Origin: Algisphaera sp039180025
GTDB lineage: Bacteria > Planctomycetota > Phycisphaerae > Phycisphaerales > Phycisphaeraceae
Direction of reading: 5' to 3'
DNA: 64,000 nucleotides
Assembly: GCA_039180025.1 (NCBI GenBank)
Contig: JBCDDZ010000014.1
Coordinates: 7,296 to 71,295 of the forward strand
Shown: one piece after another, positions 25,630 to 34,592 of the stretch
Layout of the letters: every line of letters begins with the position of its first letter
How positions within the stretch are numbered: the stretch's first letter is position 1
Notes under the pieces: model-generated
Database searches by the model: none
Seen by the model: the letters and a program-made list of their open reading frames with translations, nothing else
Told to the model about the DNA's origin: nothing
Translations under genes and position numbers: made by a program

Positions 25630-27786
25630 TTACGGCGACGAGAAGATCTCCGCGGCGTCGGCCGCGTCTTCGAGGTTCAGGCGGATCGTCGAGTCCGACC
25701 CCATCGGGACGGTCGAGATGACCCGGCGGTTGGCCTGGCTAAACGCCTCGGCCACGGCGTCGAGGTAGTGTCGGGTCTTGAAGTATTCCGGGGCTTTCTC
25801 GTAGGCGGCCAGCTCGAAGCTGAAGCGCGAGCTCTCGGCTTTTTCCGCCAGCGCGGTCCGCCAGCGTTCCTGCCGGGCGTCGGCGAGCACCCGCGACGCC
25901 TCGCCGCCGGCGCGGTCGATCAGCCGGTTGATCTGGGTCTGCAGCGCCAAGACCTTGGCCGCGGCGTCGTTGCCCGGGCCGTCGGCGGCGGCCGACTCGC
26001 GGAGGCGGCTGAGTTTGGCGATGGCCTCCTTGATCTGCAAGGCTTCACCCCGGGACCCGGCGGCGCTCGACAGGGTGCCGATCGCGTCGCGCTGGGCGTT
26101 TTCCACCGCGGTCTTCTGACCCTGGAGCGCGTTGACTTGCTCGAGAAACGCGTCCGCGACGCCGTTGTCTTTGGGCGGGTGGATATCGTAGAGCAGCACG
26201 TCCTCGACCGAGATCCCGTAACCCGCCATATCTTCCCGGAGGTCGTCGAGCAGGGTCTGGCTCGCCGAGATGCGGCCGGCCCCGATCAGGTTATCGATCT
26301 GCTGCTGCGCGATCAGGGCGTTGAGCCGACGCTGCGCCACCGCCGCGAATATCTGCTCGGGGCGGTCGGCCGCGGTCTGGGCCGACCCGGTGGCCCCGAG
26401 GTATTGGCCCAGGTCCGCGATGTTGTAAGTCACGATGGCCTGGAGCGAGATCAGGCCGCCCAGCGACGAATTGCTCCGCTGGTTGGCGGCGTCCCGGCCG
26501 CGATCGTCTTCGTAAGACTCGGCGTCAAGCAGCGGGGCCCGGGCCGCCTCGTCGTTGATCTGCGTCGGCGCGGTGGCGAAATAGTTCACCTCGCCCGCCA
26601 CGTGGTCGTTGGTCCAGAGGATCGCTTTGCCCGGCACCCGCTGCGACTGGTCGTACGTGCCGATCACCAACTGCTGCGAACGCTTGACGTCGAATTTTTC
26701 CGCCCGCCCCAGCGGCCAGGGCAGCTTGAAACTGACACCCGGGTCGGCGATCCGCACGAACGCCCCGCGGTCGGTCACCAGCGCCTGCTGATTGGGCGCG
26801 ACGATCACCACGCACGACAGGCCCAGCAGGATCACCGCCCCGGCGAACAGGAGCGGGGTGACGGCCCGGCCGAGCAGTACGTAGAACCAGCTCTTGGTGA
26901 TCTCGAAGCCGAACTGGTAGTTGAGCGTCTCCGAGACGATCTTGCCCAGCGACTCGGGGCGGGTGAGCCAGCCCAGCAGCCGCGAGTCGAACGCGGGGCG
27001 GACCAGTTCGTCTTTTTTCCGCGGCCGATAGACCCCGAAGACCAGGGCGAGCAGCGTCTCGATCCCGACGACCGTCATCAGCAGCGGGATCAGCAGCGAC
27101 AGGACCGCGAGCCCCACAATGTTGCCCGCGGCGACCATCCCCGTGGCCACCAGGAGCAGGACGAGCACGAGCACGTTCCCGATCAGGTAAGCCGCCCCGC
27201 CGCGGAGCAGCTGCCACGCCGGGACCCGCGTCATCCCTGCGACGTAGCGTGCGACCAGAAAGCCCAGGAACGCGAGCAGCGCGGTGAACCCCACCAGCAG
27301 CCAGGGGTTCGCCTCGCCGTTGCCCAGCACCGCGGCGTAGAGGTTGCGCCAGTCCCGGCCGTCGTAGGTCTGTTCGACGAGCCCCCAGTTGCCGAAGAAC
27401 AGCGCCAGCCCGGCGGACAGGAGGTAGACCGCGACGGTGACGGACACCGCGTTGAGGCCCCACTTGTAGAACCCTTCGAGCCGTTTGCGGGCCGTGGCGA
27501 GGTTGTGGCCGGCCTCGTCGAAGAGCGCCGCGGCCCGGGCGTCTTCCCGCGAGAGCTGCTCGGCCTCGAGCGCCTCGCGGCGTTCGAGGCGGTGCTGGTG
27601 GTACAGCATCCACAGGGTCAGCCAGATCGGGAGGCCGCCGAAGAGGTACCACGTCGCGGCGTGGAGCGCTTGGCTCTGCGCGTACAGGCCCAGGCCCGCC
27701 ACGACCACCGCCAGTCCCAACTGCGTGGCCAAGCCCAGGAGCGCCGTCGAGGCGGCGCGTTGGTACGTCTGTTGTTCTTCAGCCAT
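25630..27786 (-). CDS. Polytopic SPFH-domain protein with about seven N-terminal TM helices
   Basis: This 718-residue protein is unlike standard HflK. Residues 1-340 hold about seven hydrophobic segments, for example ALLGLATQLGLAVVVAGLGL, TWYLFGGLPIWLTLWMLY, LIGNVLVLVLLLVATGMV and PLLFAGAVILLGLSCVVIVA. An SPFH domain begins at APNQQALVTDRGAFVRI and PGVSFKLPWPLGRAEKFDV. The C-terminal third is coiled coil. It leads the minus-strand group and is divergent from an ABC-2 permease gene across a 234-nt spacer. The multi-TM N-terminus suggests a membrane platform carrying the SPFH ring; the exact role is inference. Confidence 0.88.
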   Translation of the reverse strand: MAEEQQTYQRAASTALLGLATQLGLAVVVAGLGLYAQSQALHAATWYLFGGLPIWLTLWMLYHQHRLERREALEAEQLSREDARAAALFDEAGHNLATARKRLEGFYKWGLNAVSVTVAVYLLSAGLALFFGNWGLVEQTYDGRDWRNLYAAVLGNGEANPWLLVGFTALLAFLGFLVARYVAGMTRVPAWQLLRGGAAYLIGNVLVLVLLLVATGMVAAGNIVGLAVLSLLIPLLMTVVGIETLLALVFGVYRPRKKDELVRPAFDSRLLGWLTRPESLGKIVSETLNYQFGFEITKSWFYVLLGRAVTPLLFAGAVILLGLSCVVIVAPNQQALVTDRGAFVRIADPGVSFKLPWPLGRAEKFDVKRSQQLVIGTYDQSQRVPGKAILWTNDHVAGEVNYFATAPTQINDEAARAPLLDAESYEDDRGRDAANQRSNSSLGGLISLQAIVTYNIADLGQYLGATGSAQTAADRPEQIFAAVAQRRLNALIAQQQIDNLIGAGRISASQTLLDDLREDMAGYGISVEDVLLYDIHPPKDNGVADAFLEQVNALQGQKTAVENAQRDAIGTLSSAAGSRGEALQIKEAIAKLSRLRESAAADGPGNDAAAKVLALQTQINRLIDRAGGEASRVLADARQERWRTALAEKAESSRFSFELAAYEKAPEYFKTRHYLDAVAEAFSQANRRVISTVPMGSDSTIRLNLEDAADAAEIFSSP

Positions 27787-28020
27787 GCACGACGATCCTC
27801 GGAGTCACTCGCAACGTATCCTTGAAATGAACCCACCAACTTAGCGGCGAATCTTCTCTACGAAAACCCCCGGCCTCGGGTTCCCGGGTTATCCAGACCC
27901 GGCCCCTTTTTCATCGCCCTTATGTTAAAGAGGCAGCGGGCCGACTAAGAATCCACGGGCCAGATTCCAGAGCGGGATTCCGGGGAATGGATTCCGGGGG
28001 CGGTATGATAGCCCACTCAC
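27787..28020. promoter_or_regulatory. Divergent promoter region between the SPFH and ABC-2 permease genes
   Basis: The 234-nt spacer separates two divergent units. On the plus strand TATGAT at 28004-28009 lies 11 nt before the permease ATG. A copy of the G-rich element (ggattccgggggcgg, 27989-28003) sits directly upstream of that box. The minus-strand promoter was not identified. Confidence 0.5.
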
Positions 28021-29121
28021 ATGATCCGACAGCTCCTGACTATCTCCCGCAACACGCTGACCGAATCGATCCGGCAGCCGATCTATACCGTGCTGACGCT
28101 GGTCGCCGCGCTGGGCCTGTGTCTGAACCCCATGCTCGCGGCGTATTCGATGGAAACCGGCGGCGGGGATCGCAAACTCCTGGTCGATATGGGGCTGTCG
28201 ATGCTCTTTGTCACCGGGATGCTCCTCGCGGCGTTCTCGGCCACGGGCGTGCTGTCCCGCGAGATCGAAGAGAAAACCGTCCTGACCGTGGTGAGCAAGC
28301 CGGTCAACCGCCCCGTGTTCGTGTTGGGTAAGTTTTTGGGCGTGGCCGCCGCGATCTTTATCGCCTACTGGATCCTGGCGCTGCTCTACCTAGGGACCTA
28401 CCGCCACGGCGTGATGTCCACCGCGCGGGACGGCTTCGATACCCCGGTGATTTTCCTGAACCTCGCGGCGGGGCTGGTGGCCCTGGGGGTCGCGACCGTG
28501 GGCAACTATCTCTACAACTGGGTGTTCACCTCCACCTTCATCAAGACCCTGGCGGTGACGATCAGCCTCGCGTTTCTGGGGGTGCTGCTGCTGGGCAAGG
28601 GCTGGACGCCGCAGAGCCCGCTGCACGAGTTCACGATCAACCGCGGGGAGTTCGGGCAGATCGCGGTGGGGCTGTTCATGATCTTCCAGGCGGTGCTGAT
28701 CCTCACCGCGGTCGCCGTCGCGGTGTCGACCCGGCTGGGCCAAATCATGACCCTGCTGATCTGTATCAGTACGTTTTTCCTGGGGGCGATCACCAGCTCG
28801 CTGAGCGGCAAAGTGAACGAGCGGCTCGCCCTGCCCGCCGAACTCGACACGTTCCAGAGCCTGCTGGCGGTGCTGGGCGCGAACCTCGAGCCGGCGACCA
28901 AGGCTGCGTTCGTGGCCGCGAAGGTTCTGTACCTCGTGGTGCCCAACCTCCAGTTCCTCTGGCCCGCCGACGCGATCACGCAGGGCCATTCGCTGATCCA
29001 CGACGAGGACGGGCGGTTCACCCTGGCGGTCCTCGGCCTGACGTCCAGCTACGCGGCGCTCTACATCACGGTGGTGCTCGCCCTCGCCGTGGTCCTGTTC
29101 CAACGCCGCGAGGTCGGCTGA
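28021..29121 (+). CDS. ABC-2 type transporter permease
   Basis: The 366 residues contain about six to seven TM helices: TVLTLVAALGLCLNP, SMLFVTGMLLAAFSATG, AAAIFIAYWILALLYL, LAAGLVALGVATVGNYLY, TLAVTISLAFLGVLLLG, MTLLICISTFFLGAI and the C-terminal AALYITVVLALAVVLF. LSREIEEKTVLTVVSKPVNRPVFVLGK is the coupling-helix region typical of ABC-2 exporters and resembles the KPVSRPGYLLGK segment of the permease at 19.9 kb. No ATPase is adjacent, so it may share the one at 21.7-23.1 kb; this is inference. The gene diverges from the SPFH cluster. Confidence 0.9.
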   Translation: MIRQLLTISRNTLTESIRQPIYTVLTLVAALGLCLNPMLAAYSMETGGGDRKLLVDMGLSMLFVTGMLLAAFSATGVLSREIEEKTVLTVVSKPVNRPVFVLGKFLGVAAAIFIAYWILALLYLGTYRHGVMSTARDGFDTPVIFLNLAAGLVALGVATVGNYLYNWVFTSTFIKTLAVTISLAFLGVLLLGKGWTPQSPLHEFTINRGEFGQIAVGLFMIFQAVLILTAVAVAVSTRLGQIMTLLICISTFFLGAITSSLSGKVNERLALPAELDTFQSLLAVLGANLEPATKAAFVAAKVLYLVVPNLQFLWPADAITQGHSLIHDEDGRFTLAVLGLTSSYAALYITVVLALAVVLFQRREVG

Positions 29122-29358
29122 GCCGGGCACGCACACATCTTTTCTAATTAAAGCGTCGATGCCGGGCACGACGTAGACCCGGATCCGCGACTAGATCGTA
29201 TCTATGAAAATAGGTGCAGAATGCGGTTACGTGGAAGGCCGCCACGCCACGCCGTACCGCCCAACAGGCCCACAGGGATTTGAACCCCGACTAACTGGAT
29301 CAGAACCAGTCGTGCTACCGTTACACCATGGGCCTAGGTGTTTGCACCGTCCCGCATG
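29122..29358. other. Spacer with a tRNA gene
   Basis: Apart from the tRNA-Gln gene (29265-29335, annotated separately) I see nothing identifiable between the permease stop and the acetyltransferase stop. Confidence 0.4.
29265..29335 (-). tRNA. tRNA-Gln (anticodon CTG)
   Basis: Reading the minus strand, a 71-nt cloverleaf can be folded by eye. The acceptor AGGCCCA pairs with TGGGCCT over 7 bp, the D-arm is GTGTAACGGTAGCAC, and the anticodon stem ACTGG/CCAGT encloses the loop TTCTGAT, so the anticodon is CTG (reads CAG, Gln). The T-arm is CGGGG-TTCAAAT-CCCTG. The discriminator is G73, usual for tRNA-Gln. CCA is not encoded. Confidence 0.95.
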
Positions 29359-29931
29359 CTAGGACGCTGTCGAACCATCGTCAATCGTCGGCCGCGGGCT
29401 TGAGCGGGCCGCGGCGGGGCGGCGGAGGACCCAGTCGCCGGGGTCGTGGCTGTAGAGTTCGGGGCGGTCGCCGCCCCACAGCCTGTAGCCGAGCCGCTCG
29501 GCCAAGCGACGCGAACGGTGATTCGGCGGGGTGACGCAGGCCCAGAACGTTTCGGCGTCGGGGCGTTGGTGCCGCAGCCGATCGTGCAGCCAGGCGAGTG
29601 ATTCGCGGCCGTAGCCTCGGCCCCAATGCTCGACGCCGAAGAGGTAGGCGACCTCGGCGAGGCCGTGGTGGACCGTGGCTTCGACCTGGCCGACGCCGCA
29701 TCCGGTGGCGGTTTCGTAGACAGCGAAAGTCCACCAGGCTTCGTCGGGCCGGTCGGGCGGGGGGCCGGCGGCTTGGCGGGCAAACTTGGCGGCAAGCTCC
29801 TGCTCGTTGGTCGGGACAGAATCGTGGATAAATGCGTAAACCCGCGGGTCGGTGAGCGCCGGGGCGAGGTCGGCCGCGAGGTGCGGGCCGACGGGGGTGT
29901 AGTGCAGGCGTTCGCTATGTTCGGAGGCCAT
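29359..29931 (-). CDS. GNAT-family N-acetyltransferase (RimJ/RimL-like)
   Basis: The 190 residues form a single GNAT fold. Motif A, the acetyl-CoA pyrophosphate loop, is EHWGRGYGRESLAWLHD. Motif B is ETFWACVTPPNHRSRRLAERLGY, with the Asn-x-x-S-x-R-L-x-x-x-G-[FY] pattern of the RimJ/RimL group. The acceptor is unknown; members modify ribosomal protein N-termini, amino-sugars or antibiotics. It follows rpe by 23 nt in the same direction, so the two may share a transcript, and ends just before the tRNA. Confidence 0.88.
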   Translation of the reverse strand: MASEHSERLHYTPVGPHLAADLAPALTDPRVYAFIHDSVPTNEQELAAKFARQAAGPPPDRPDEAWWTFAVYETATGCGVGQVEATVHHGLAEVAYLFGVEHWGRGYGRESLAWLHDRLRHQRPDAETFWACVTPPNHRSRRLAERLGYRLWGGDRPELYSHDPGDWVLRRPAAARSSPRPTIDDGSTAS

Positions 29932-29954
29932 ACGATCTGGTTCTCAAGAGGGAG

Positions 29955-30644
29955 TCACGCCCCGGCGTGTTGGAGCGCGGCGAGGGCGGCGGCGCGGTCG
30001 TCGGCCCCGAATACGGCCGAGCCCGCGACGATCAGGTCGATCCCCGCGGCAACGACCTCGGCGGCGGTGGCGGGGCCGACGCCGCCGTCGATCTCGAACC
30101 GCGTGTCGCCCGGGAGCTGCGCGGCGAGGGCTTTGACCTTGATCAGAACGTCCGGGATGAACCGCTGGCCGCCGAAGCCGGGGTGGACCGACATGGCCAG
30201 GAACATCTCGACGTGGCCGATCAGGTGCTGGACCGACGCCGCGGTGGTGGGCGGGTTGAAGCAGACCCCCGCGGTCGCCCCGGCCGAGTGGATCTGTTCG
30301 ATCAGGTCGAACTCGTGGTGCTGCTTGCGGCCGGCGGTGGCTTCGATGTGGAAGGTGATGTGGTCGGCCCCGGCGTCGACAAACGGCTGGACGAACAACT
30401 CGGGACGGGTGACCATCAGGTGCACATCGAAATACACGCCGGGGAAGCGTTTCCGCAGCGATGCCATCACCGGCGGGCCCATCGAGAGGTTGGGTACGAA
30501 GTGGCCGTCCATGATGTCGACGTGGATGCCGTCGGCCCCCTTGTCGAGCACGTCGGCGACATCGTCGCCCAGGCGGGTGAAATCCGCCGCCAGGATCGAA
30601 GGGAGCACCCGCGGCCGCGTTGACTTTACCGTCAGATCAAGCAT
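29955..30644 (-). CDS. rpe: Ribulose-phosphate 3-epimerase
   Basis: This enzyme of the pentose phosphate pathway interconverts ribulose-5-phosphate and xylulose-5-phosphate. The 229-residue TIM barrel has VLPSILAADFTRLGDDV at its start, GIHVDIMDGHFVPNLSMGP (metal His and catalytic Asp), FDVHLMVTRPE, FHIEATAGRKQHH, SVHPGFGGQRF (second active-site His with phosphate loop), and FEIDGGVGPATAAEVVAAG. The final GSAVFG is the phosphate-binding end. Length matches the family (about 220-230). TAGGAT 6 nt before the start gives a possible leaderless promoter. Confidence 0.96.
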   Translation of the reverse strand: MLDLTVKSTRPRVLPSILAADFTRLGDDVADVLDKGADGIHVDIMDGHFVPNLSMGPPVMASLRKRFPGVYFDVHLMVTRPELFVQPFVDAGADHITFHIEATAGRKQHHEFDLIEQIHSAGATAGVCFNPPTTAASVQHLIGHVEMFLAMSVHPGFGGQRFIPDVLIKVKALAAQLPGDTRFEIDGGVGPATAAEVVAAGIDLIVAGSAVFGADDRAAALAALQHAGA

Positions 30645-30715
30645 GGCCCAATCCTAGCGTATTGGCTCCGCGGCACGGCCCACCGCAAGGGGCGGTTTAC
30701 CGAACAACCGGCGGC

Positions 30716-31699
30716 TCAGAAATTGAAGTTGAGGCCCACCCGGAGGAACGCCGCGTCGTCGAGCTCGCGGAGGCTTTCGTCGTCGATCGTGTCGAAGCCG
30801 GTGGTGAACTCCTGTCCGAACGCCCAGCCGACGCTAGCGGTCCAGACCAGCCCCGGGTCTTGCCGCAGGCGGACGCCGGCTTCGGCGCGGTTCTGCTCGA
30901 AGAAGATGCGGTTGTCGTCCTCGTCGCCGTCGAGGTGGTAGCCGCGGGTGCTGGCGTTGTAGCTGATAAAAGCGGACCACTGCTCGGAGATGTCGTACGA
31001 GATATCCGCCCGCCCGCCGATGGGCAGGACGTAAGTAATGTCGATGGTCCAGCGTTCGGCGGGCTTCCAGAACAGTGTCGAGAACGGGACCCCCACCGAG
31101 TAGCGCAGCGAGGGGGACACAAATGTCGTGTACGAGATGCCGGGGAGCGGCACGTCCGGGAGCACCGTCCGGCTGCCGTCGAAGTCCAGCAGGACGGTCA
31201 GCGCGGTGCGCTGATCGAGCTGCTTGCGGGCGATGACGCTGCCGAGCCCGAAGAACGCGTCGTCGTCGGTATAGGGCAGGTCGCCGGCGAACCCGAAGCC
31301 CCCGGCGATCGACACCTCCCAGCCGTCGTAGACCTCGCCGAGGCTCATGCCCACGGCCACGGCGGTTTCGTTAAGCCGTTCGGGCAGGAGCGAGTCGGTC
31401 GAATCGATTTCGAGGTGGTCCCACAGCCAGCCAAAGGTCAGCGCCCCGGGGTCTTCGTCGTCGAAACGGAATCGGCCGAAGGACACCCCGCGGGCGAGGT
31501 TGGTTTCGTCGCCGACAGTTTCGGAATCGGTGGGCGTGCCGAGGAAGAAGTTGGTGGCGTTCACCGTTTGCCCCGGCTGCCACGGCCGGGCGATGAGCGT
31601 GCTGCCGACCTGGGCCGTCGCGGCGGGGGCCAGCACCGCGGCCATGGCCGTGGTCAGCAGAACAAAAGCGGCACGTACCGAGCGGGGCTTGGGACTCAT
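30716..31699 (-). CDS. Probable outer-membrane beta-barrel protein
   Basis: The 327-residue protein has a Sec signal (FVLLTTAMAAVLAPAATAQ, cleavage near residue 30). The mature part alternates polar and aromatic residues in short strands, with Asp/Gly-rich turns and a C-terminal phenylalanine (RVGLNFNF), the usual signature of outer-membrane barrels inserted by BamA. No specific porin or secretin family is recognised. A TATGAT box at 31708-31713 on the minus strand lies 8 nt before the ATG. The neighbouring divergent gene encodes a lipoprotein, a possible envelope partner. Confidence 0.72.
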   Translation of the reverse strand: MSPKPRSVRAAFVLLTTAMAAVLAPAATAQVGSTLIARPWQPGQTVNATNFFLGTPTDSETVGDETNLARGVSFGRFRFDDEDPGALTFGWLWDHLEIDSTDSLLPERLNETAVAVGMSLGEVYDGWEVSIAGGFGFAGDLPYTDDDAFFGLGSVIARKQLDQRTALTVLLDFDGSRTVLPDVPLPGISYTTFVSPSLRYSVGVPFSTLFWKPAERWTIDITYVLPIGGRADISYDISEQWSAFISYNASTRGYHLDGDEDDNRIFFEQNRAEAGVRLRQDPGLVWTASVGWAFGQEFTTGFDTIDDESLRELDDAAFLRVGLNFNF

Positions 31700-31814
31700 A
31701 CCGCATTATCATATCGACCGCGGGGTGCGGGCGGCATAGCGGCGAAACAAAGTTTGGAACGATCGGGGCATTGCGTTATTTTTTACATTGGGTCATTATC
31801 GAAAGGGGTAGGTG

Positions 31815-33155
31815 ATGCAGAAAATCGGTGCAACGCGCCGGGCCGGCGGGTGGTGGGGATGCGTCGCGGCGGGGGTGCTTTTGGGGCTGATCGGCTGCGG
31901 GGGCGGTGACGATTCCGCGGACCACGTGGACGACGCGCCGCTGAGCGAACGGCTCCGCGACACGCTCAGTGAGGACGAGCTGGCCGAACTCCGTGAGCTG
32001 GAACAAGGCCGTGAAGCGGGTACGCCGCATCCCCACCGCGACTCGGCCGAAGCCTCCCCGACCCGAACCACCACTCCGGACGGTGGCACCGCCGGCAGCC
32101 CGACCGCGTTCCGTCGGCACGAGGTCCGCGAGCCGAGCCTGGGGCAGACGGCCTACACCTTGCTGGTCCCCAAGGGCTGGACGCTCGAAGCCTCGACCCA
32201 GCGGACGCCCCCGGCCCTGGAGCGGATGTTTGCGCTGACTCAGGTGTCGGTCGAAGCGCCCGACGGCCGGGCGTTTTTCTCGCTGCCGGCGTTCCGCATG
32301 TTTTACAAGCGGGGGGCCTACGCCCAGCCGATGCAGCCGCTGCAGGGCTTTTTCTTTTCGCCGCCGCCGCCTTCGGTGGGCCGCTGGCTGTTCGATCTGG
32401 CCCGGCAGAACCTCGACCCGGAGATCCGCAACCTGCAACTGGTGTCTGAAGACGACGTGCCGGAAATCACCGCCCTGCTGCGGCAGCAGTACCAGCCGCT
32501 GATTCAACAGAAGCAGTCCTTCCTGCGGCAGATGGGCTCGGGGATGCAGGGTTCGTACGACGTCGGGGCGACCCTGCTGCGGATGACCTACGAGAAAAAC
32601 GGCCGGGCCATGGAACAGAACGCGATCGTGCTCTGGAACCTGGACACGACGTACGCAAACGGGCAGCTGGACCTGGCGATCTGGGGCCCGCTGGCGATCC
32701 GCGGTTTCGCCGGGCCGGCCGGGACCGATTACGCCAACGATCCGGTGCTCGCGACGATCAGCCACAGCTTCCAGCCGACCCCCGCGTGGGCCCAGGCCGA
32801 GCGGCAGTACTTCGCCGGGCTCAACCGCCCCGCCCCGTCTTCACCCGCGCCGGCCACGGCCGCGGCCGCGGCCGCGGCGTCGGGCGGCAGCGACGTGCTG
32901 GACATCATGCACCGGGGCTGGCAGAAACGCGAAGGGATCAAGGACGCCGGGCAAGCCGCCTCGGTCCGCGGCATCCACGAACAGACCGCCTACGCCACGC
33001 CCGGCGGGGGCACCGTCAACCTCTCGAGCCACTACAACCACGCCTACACCGACGGGCAGGGCAACTACCTGCTGCACAACGACGCGAACTGGAACCTCAA
33101 CACCGACCCGAACTTCAACCAAGGCCACTGGCAGCGGCTCGACCCCACCCGGTAG
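31815..33155 (+). CDS. Envelope lipoprotein, function unknown
   Basis: The 446-residue product begins with basic residues, a hydrophobic core (WWGCVAAGVLLGLIG) and the lipobox LLGLIGC, so Cys is likely lipidated. The main body is soluble (LGQTAYTLLVPKGWTLEASTQRTP and on). An Ala-rich linker encoded by GC repeats (ATAAAAAAASG) precedes a C-terminal region that ends NLNTDPNFNQGHWQRLDPTR. No known family is recognised. A GTG directly before the ATG could also serve as the start. The upstream ggggtagg is a plausible Shine-Dalgarno. Confidence 0.7.
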   Translation: MQKIGATRRAGGWWGCVAAGVLLGLIGCGGGDDSADHVDDAPLSERLRDTLSEDELAELRELEQGREAGTPHPHRDSAEASPTRTTTPDGGTAGSPTAFRRHEVREPSLGQTAYTLLVPKGWTLEASTQRTPPALERMFALTQVSVEAPDGRAFFSLPAFRMFYKRGAYAQPMQPLQGFFFSPPPPSVGRWLFDLARQNLDPEIRNLQLVSEDDVPEITALLRQQYQPLIQQKQSFLRQMGSGMQGSYDVGATLLRMTYEKNGRAMEQNAIVLWNLDTTYANGQLDLAIWGPLAIRGFAGPAGTDYANDPVLATISHSFQPTPAWAQAERQYFAGLNRPAPSSPAPATAAAAAAASGGSDVLDIMHRGWQKREGIKDAGQAASVRGIHEQTAYATPGGGTVNLSSHYNHAYTDGQGNYLLHNDANWNLNTDPNFNQGHWQRLDPTR

Positions 33156-33460
33156 CCATCACTCCTCCCGCCGTGTTGTCGGGGGCTAGCCCACATGCAG
33201 GTCAAACGTAGCAGCTTTCAAGTTCCCTTCCCTCAGGGAGGGGTTCGGGGAGGGTGGCCATCGCGACCGACTTGCCTCAAGCAGAACCACGAGGGACCGT
33301 CACCCTCCCCCAGCCCCTCCCTGAGGGAGGGGGTAAACCGCCACCAATGAATCGGTTCGGCTCCTAAAACACCGACACCGGAACGGGCGGTGGCGGCGGC
33401 GCACGGCCGCGTCGGGTGCGCAAGTCCGGCGGGTTTGCGCCTGGTTTGGGGTGGCGACGC
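33156..33460. other. Intergenic region with a long inverted repeat
   Basis: No gene lies between the converging lipoprotein and Gfo/Idh/MocA genes. It carries a strong inverted repeat at 33225-33334 (annotated separately) and nothing else identifiable. Confidence 0.5.
33225..33334. repeat. Long inverted repeat, REP/MITE-like
   Basis: The left arm (33225-33258, cccttccctcagggaggggt onward) is nearly the reverse complement of the right arm (33301-33334, ending ctccctgagggaggggg). They match over about 30 bp with few mismatches and are separated by about 42 nt. As RNA it would fold into a long hairpin and could act as a bidirectional terminator between the converging genes. Such GGGAGGG palindromes resemble repetitive elements in other bacterial genomes, from memory. 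Confidence 0.8.
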
Positions 33461-34564
33461 TCAGACCCACTTACCGATCGCCACACGTTTGCCGCCGTCC
33501 TCGGCCGAGCGTTCGCAGGCGTCGAGGTAGGCCTGGATTTGTGCGCCGCGGAAGACGTCGGGCTGATCGTTGCGGCCGGTCTTGATGGAGGTGGCGAAGC
33601 GTTGGTAGAGGTCGGGGGTGGGCTTGACCTCGAGCTCGGTCCACTGGGGCTGGTGGCGTTTTTTGCCGAGGCAGGTGCGGAGTTGGGTGGTGCTGTGTTC
33701 GAGGTCGATTTCGAGGGCGCCCTCGGTGCCGTAGACGCCCAGGGCGACCTGGTTGGGGTGGCCGGTGGCCCAGCGGGTGGCTTCGATGGAGCCGAGGCCG
33801 CCGCCGTCGGCGAGTTCGAGTTCGATGAGGACGGAGTCGTTGGCGTCGAGTTTTTTGCCGCGGTAGCGGCGGTAGGGCTCGCCGGTGTCGGGGTTGATTT
33901 TGGGGAAAGTGCGGGTGGTGCAGCGTAAGGCTTTGACGTCGCCGGCGACGGCGGTGGTGAAGTCGAGGATGTGGCAGCCGATGTCGCCGAGGGTTCCCCC
34001 GGCCGCGGGCCCGCCGCCGGGGGGCACCTGCTGCCGCCAGAGCCAGGCTTCTTTCGTGGCGGGGTTGCCCCAGACGGTCGAGGCCAGCCAGGCCTGGAAG
34101 TAGCGTCCGGTGGCGTGGCGGACGACGCCGAGCTTGCCCGAGGCGGCGAGCGCGATGGCTTTTTGGAACGCCGAGGAATTGCGGTAGCTGAAGTTGACCA
34201 GGTGGACCGCGCCGTGTTTGTCGGCGGCGGTTTTTGCGGCGCGGGCGACCTCGCGGGCGTCGGCGAGCGTGGTGGTCAGGGGTTTTTCGCAGAACAGGTG
34301 CTTGCCGGCTTTGAGAGTCTGCAGCGACAACGCGGCGTGGTAGGCGTCGGGGGTGACGATCGACACCGAGTCGCAGGCGTCGAGCAGGGCGTCGACGCTG
34401 GGCATCGCGTGCTTGACGTGGTTGGTTTCAGCGAAGGCGGCGGCGCGATCCGGGACCACGTCGAAGCAGCCGAAGACCTCGACGCCGCGGATTTGGTTGA
34501 AGCGGCGGGCGTGGCCGTGGGCCATGCCCCCGGTGCCGATGATGCCGTGTTTGATGCGGGCCAA
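33461..34564 (-). CDS. Gfo/Idh/MocA-family oxidoreductase
   Basis: The 367 residues carry an N-terminal Rossmann domain (HGIIGTGGMAHGHARRF) and the SIVTPDAYHAALSLQTLKAGKHLFCEKPL motif, in which EKP is the family signature and Lys acts in catalysis. The C-terminal substrate domain starts at about residue 130. Members oxidise sugars or inositols with NAD(P). The start is TTG 34564 with GGAG at 34573-34576. It follows pgk by 28 nt in the same direction and may be co-transcribed with it. Confidence 0.9.
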   Translation of the reverse strand: MARIKHGIIGTGGMAHGHARRFNQIRGVEVFGCFDVVPDRAAAFAETNHVKHAMPSVDALLDACDSVSIVTPDAYHAALSLQTLKAGKHLFCEKPLTTTLADAREVARAAKTAADKHGAVHLVNFSYRNSSAFQKAIALAASGKLGVVRHATGRYFQAWLASTVWGNPATKEAWLWRQQVPPGGGPAAGGTLGDIGCHILDFTTAVAGDVKALRCTTRTFPKINPDTGEPYRRYRGKKLDANDSVLIELELADGGGLGSIEATRWATGHPNQVALGVYGTEGALEIDLEHSTTQLRTCLGKKRHQPQWTELEVKPTPDLYQRFATSIKTGRNDQPDVFRGAQIQAYLDACERSAEDGGKRVAIGKWV

Positions 34565-34592
34565 CGGAGAGACTCCGGGAAAGAAAAAGGGT

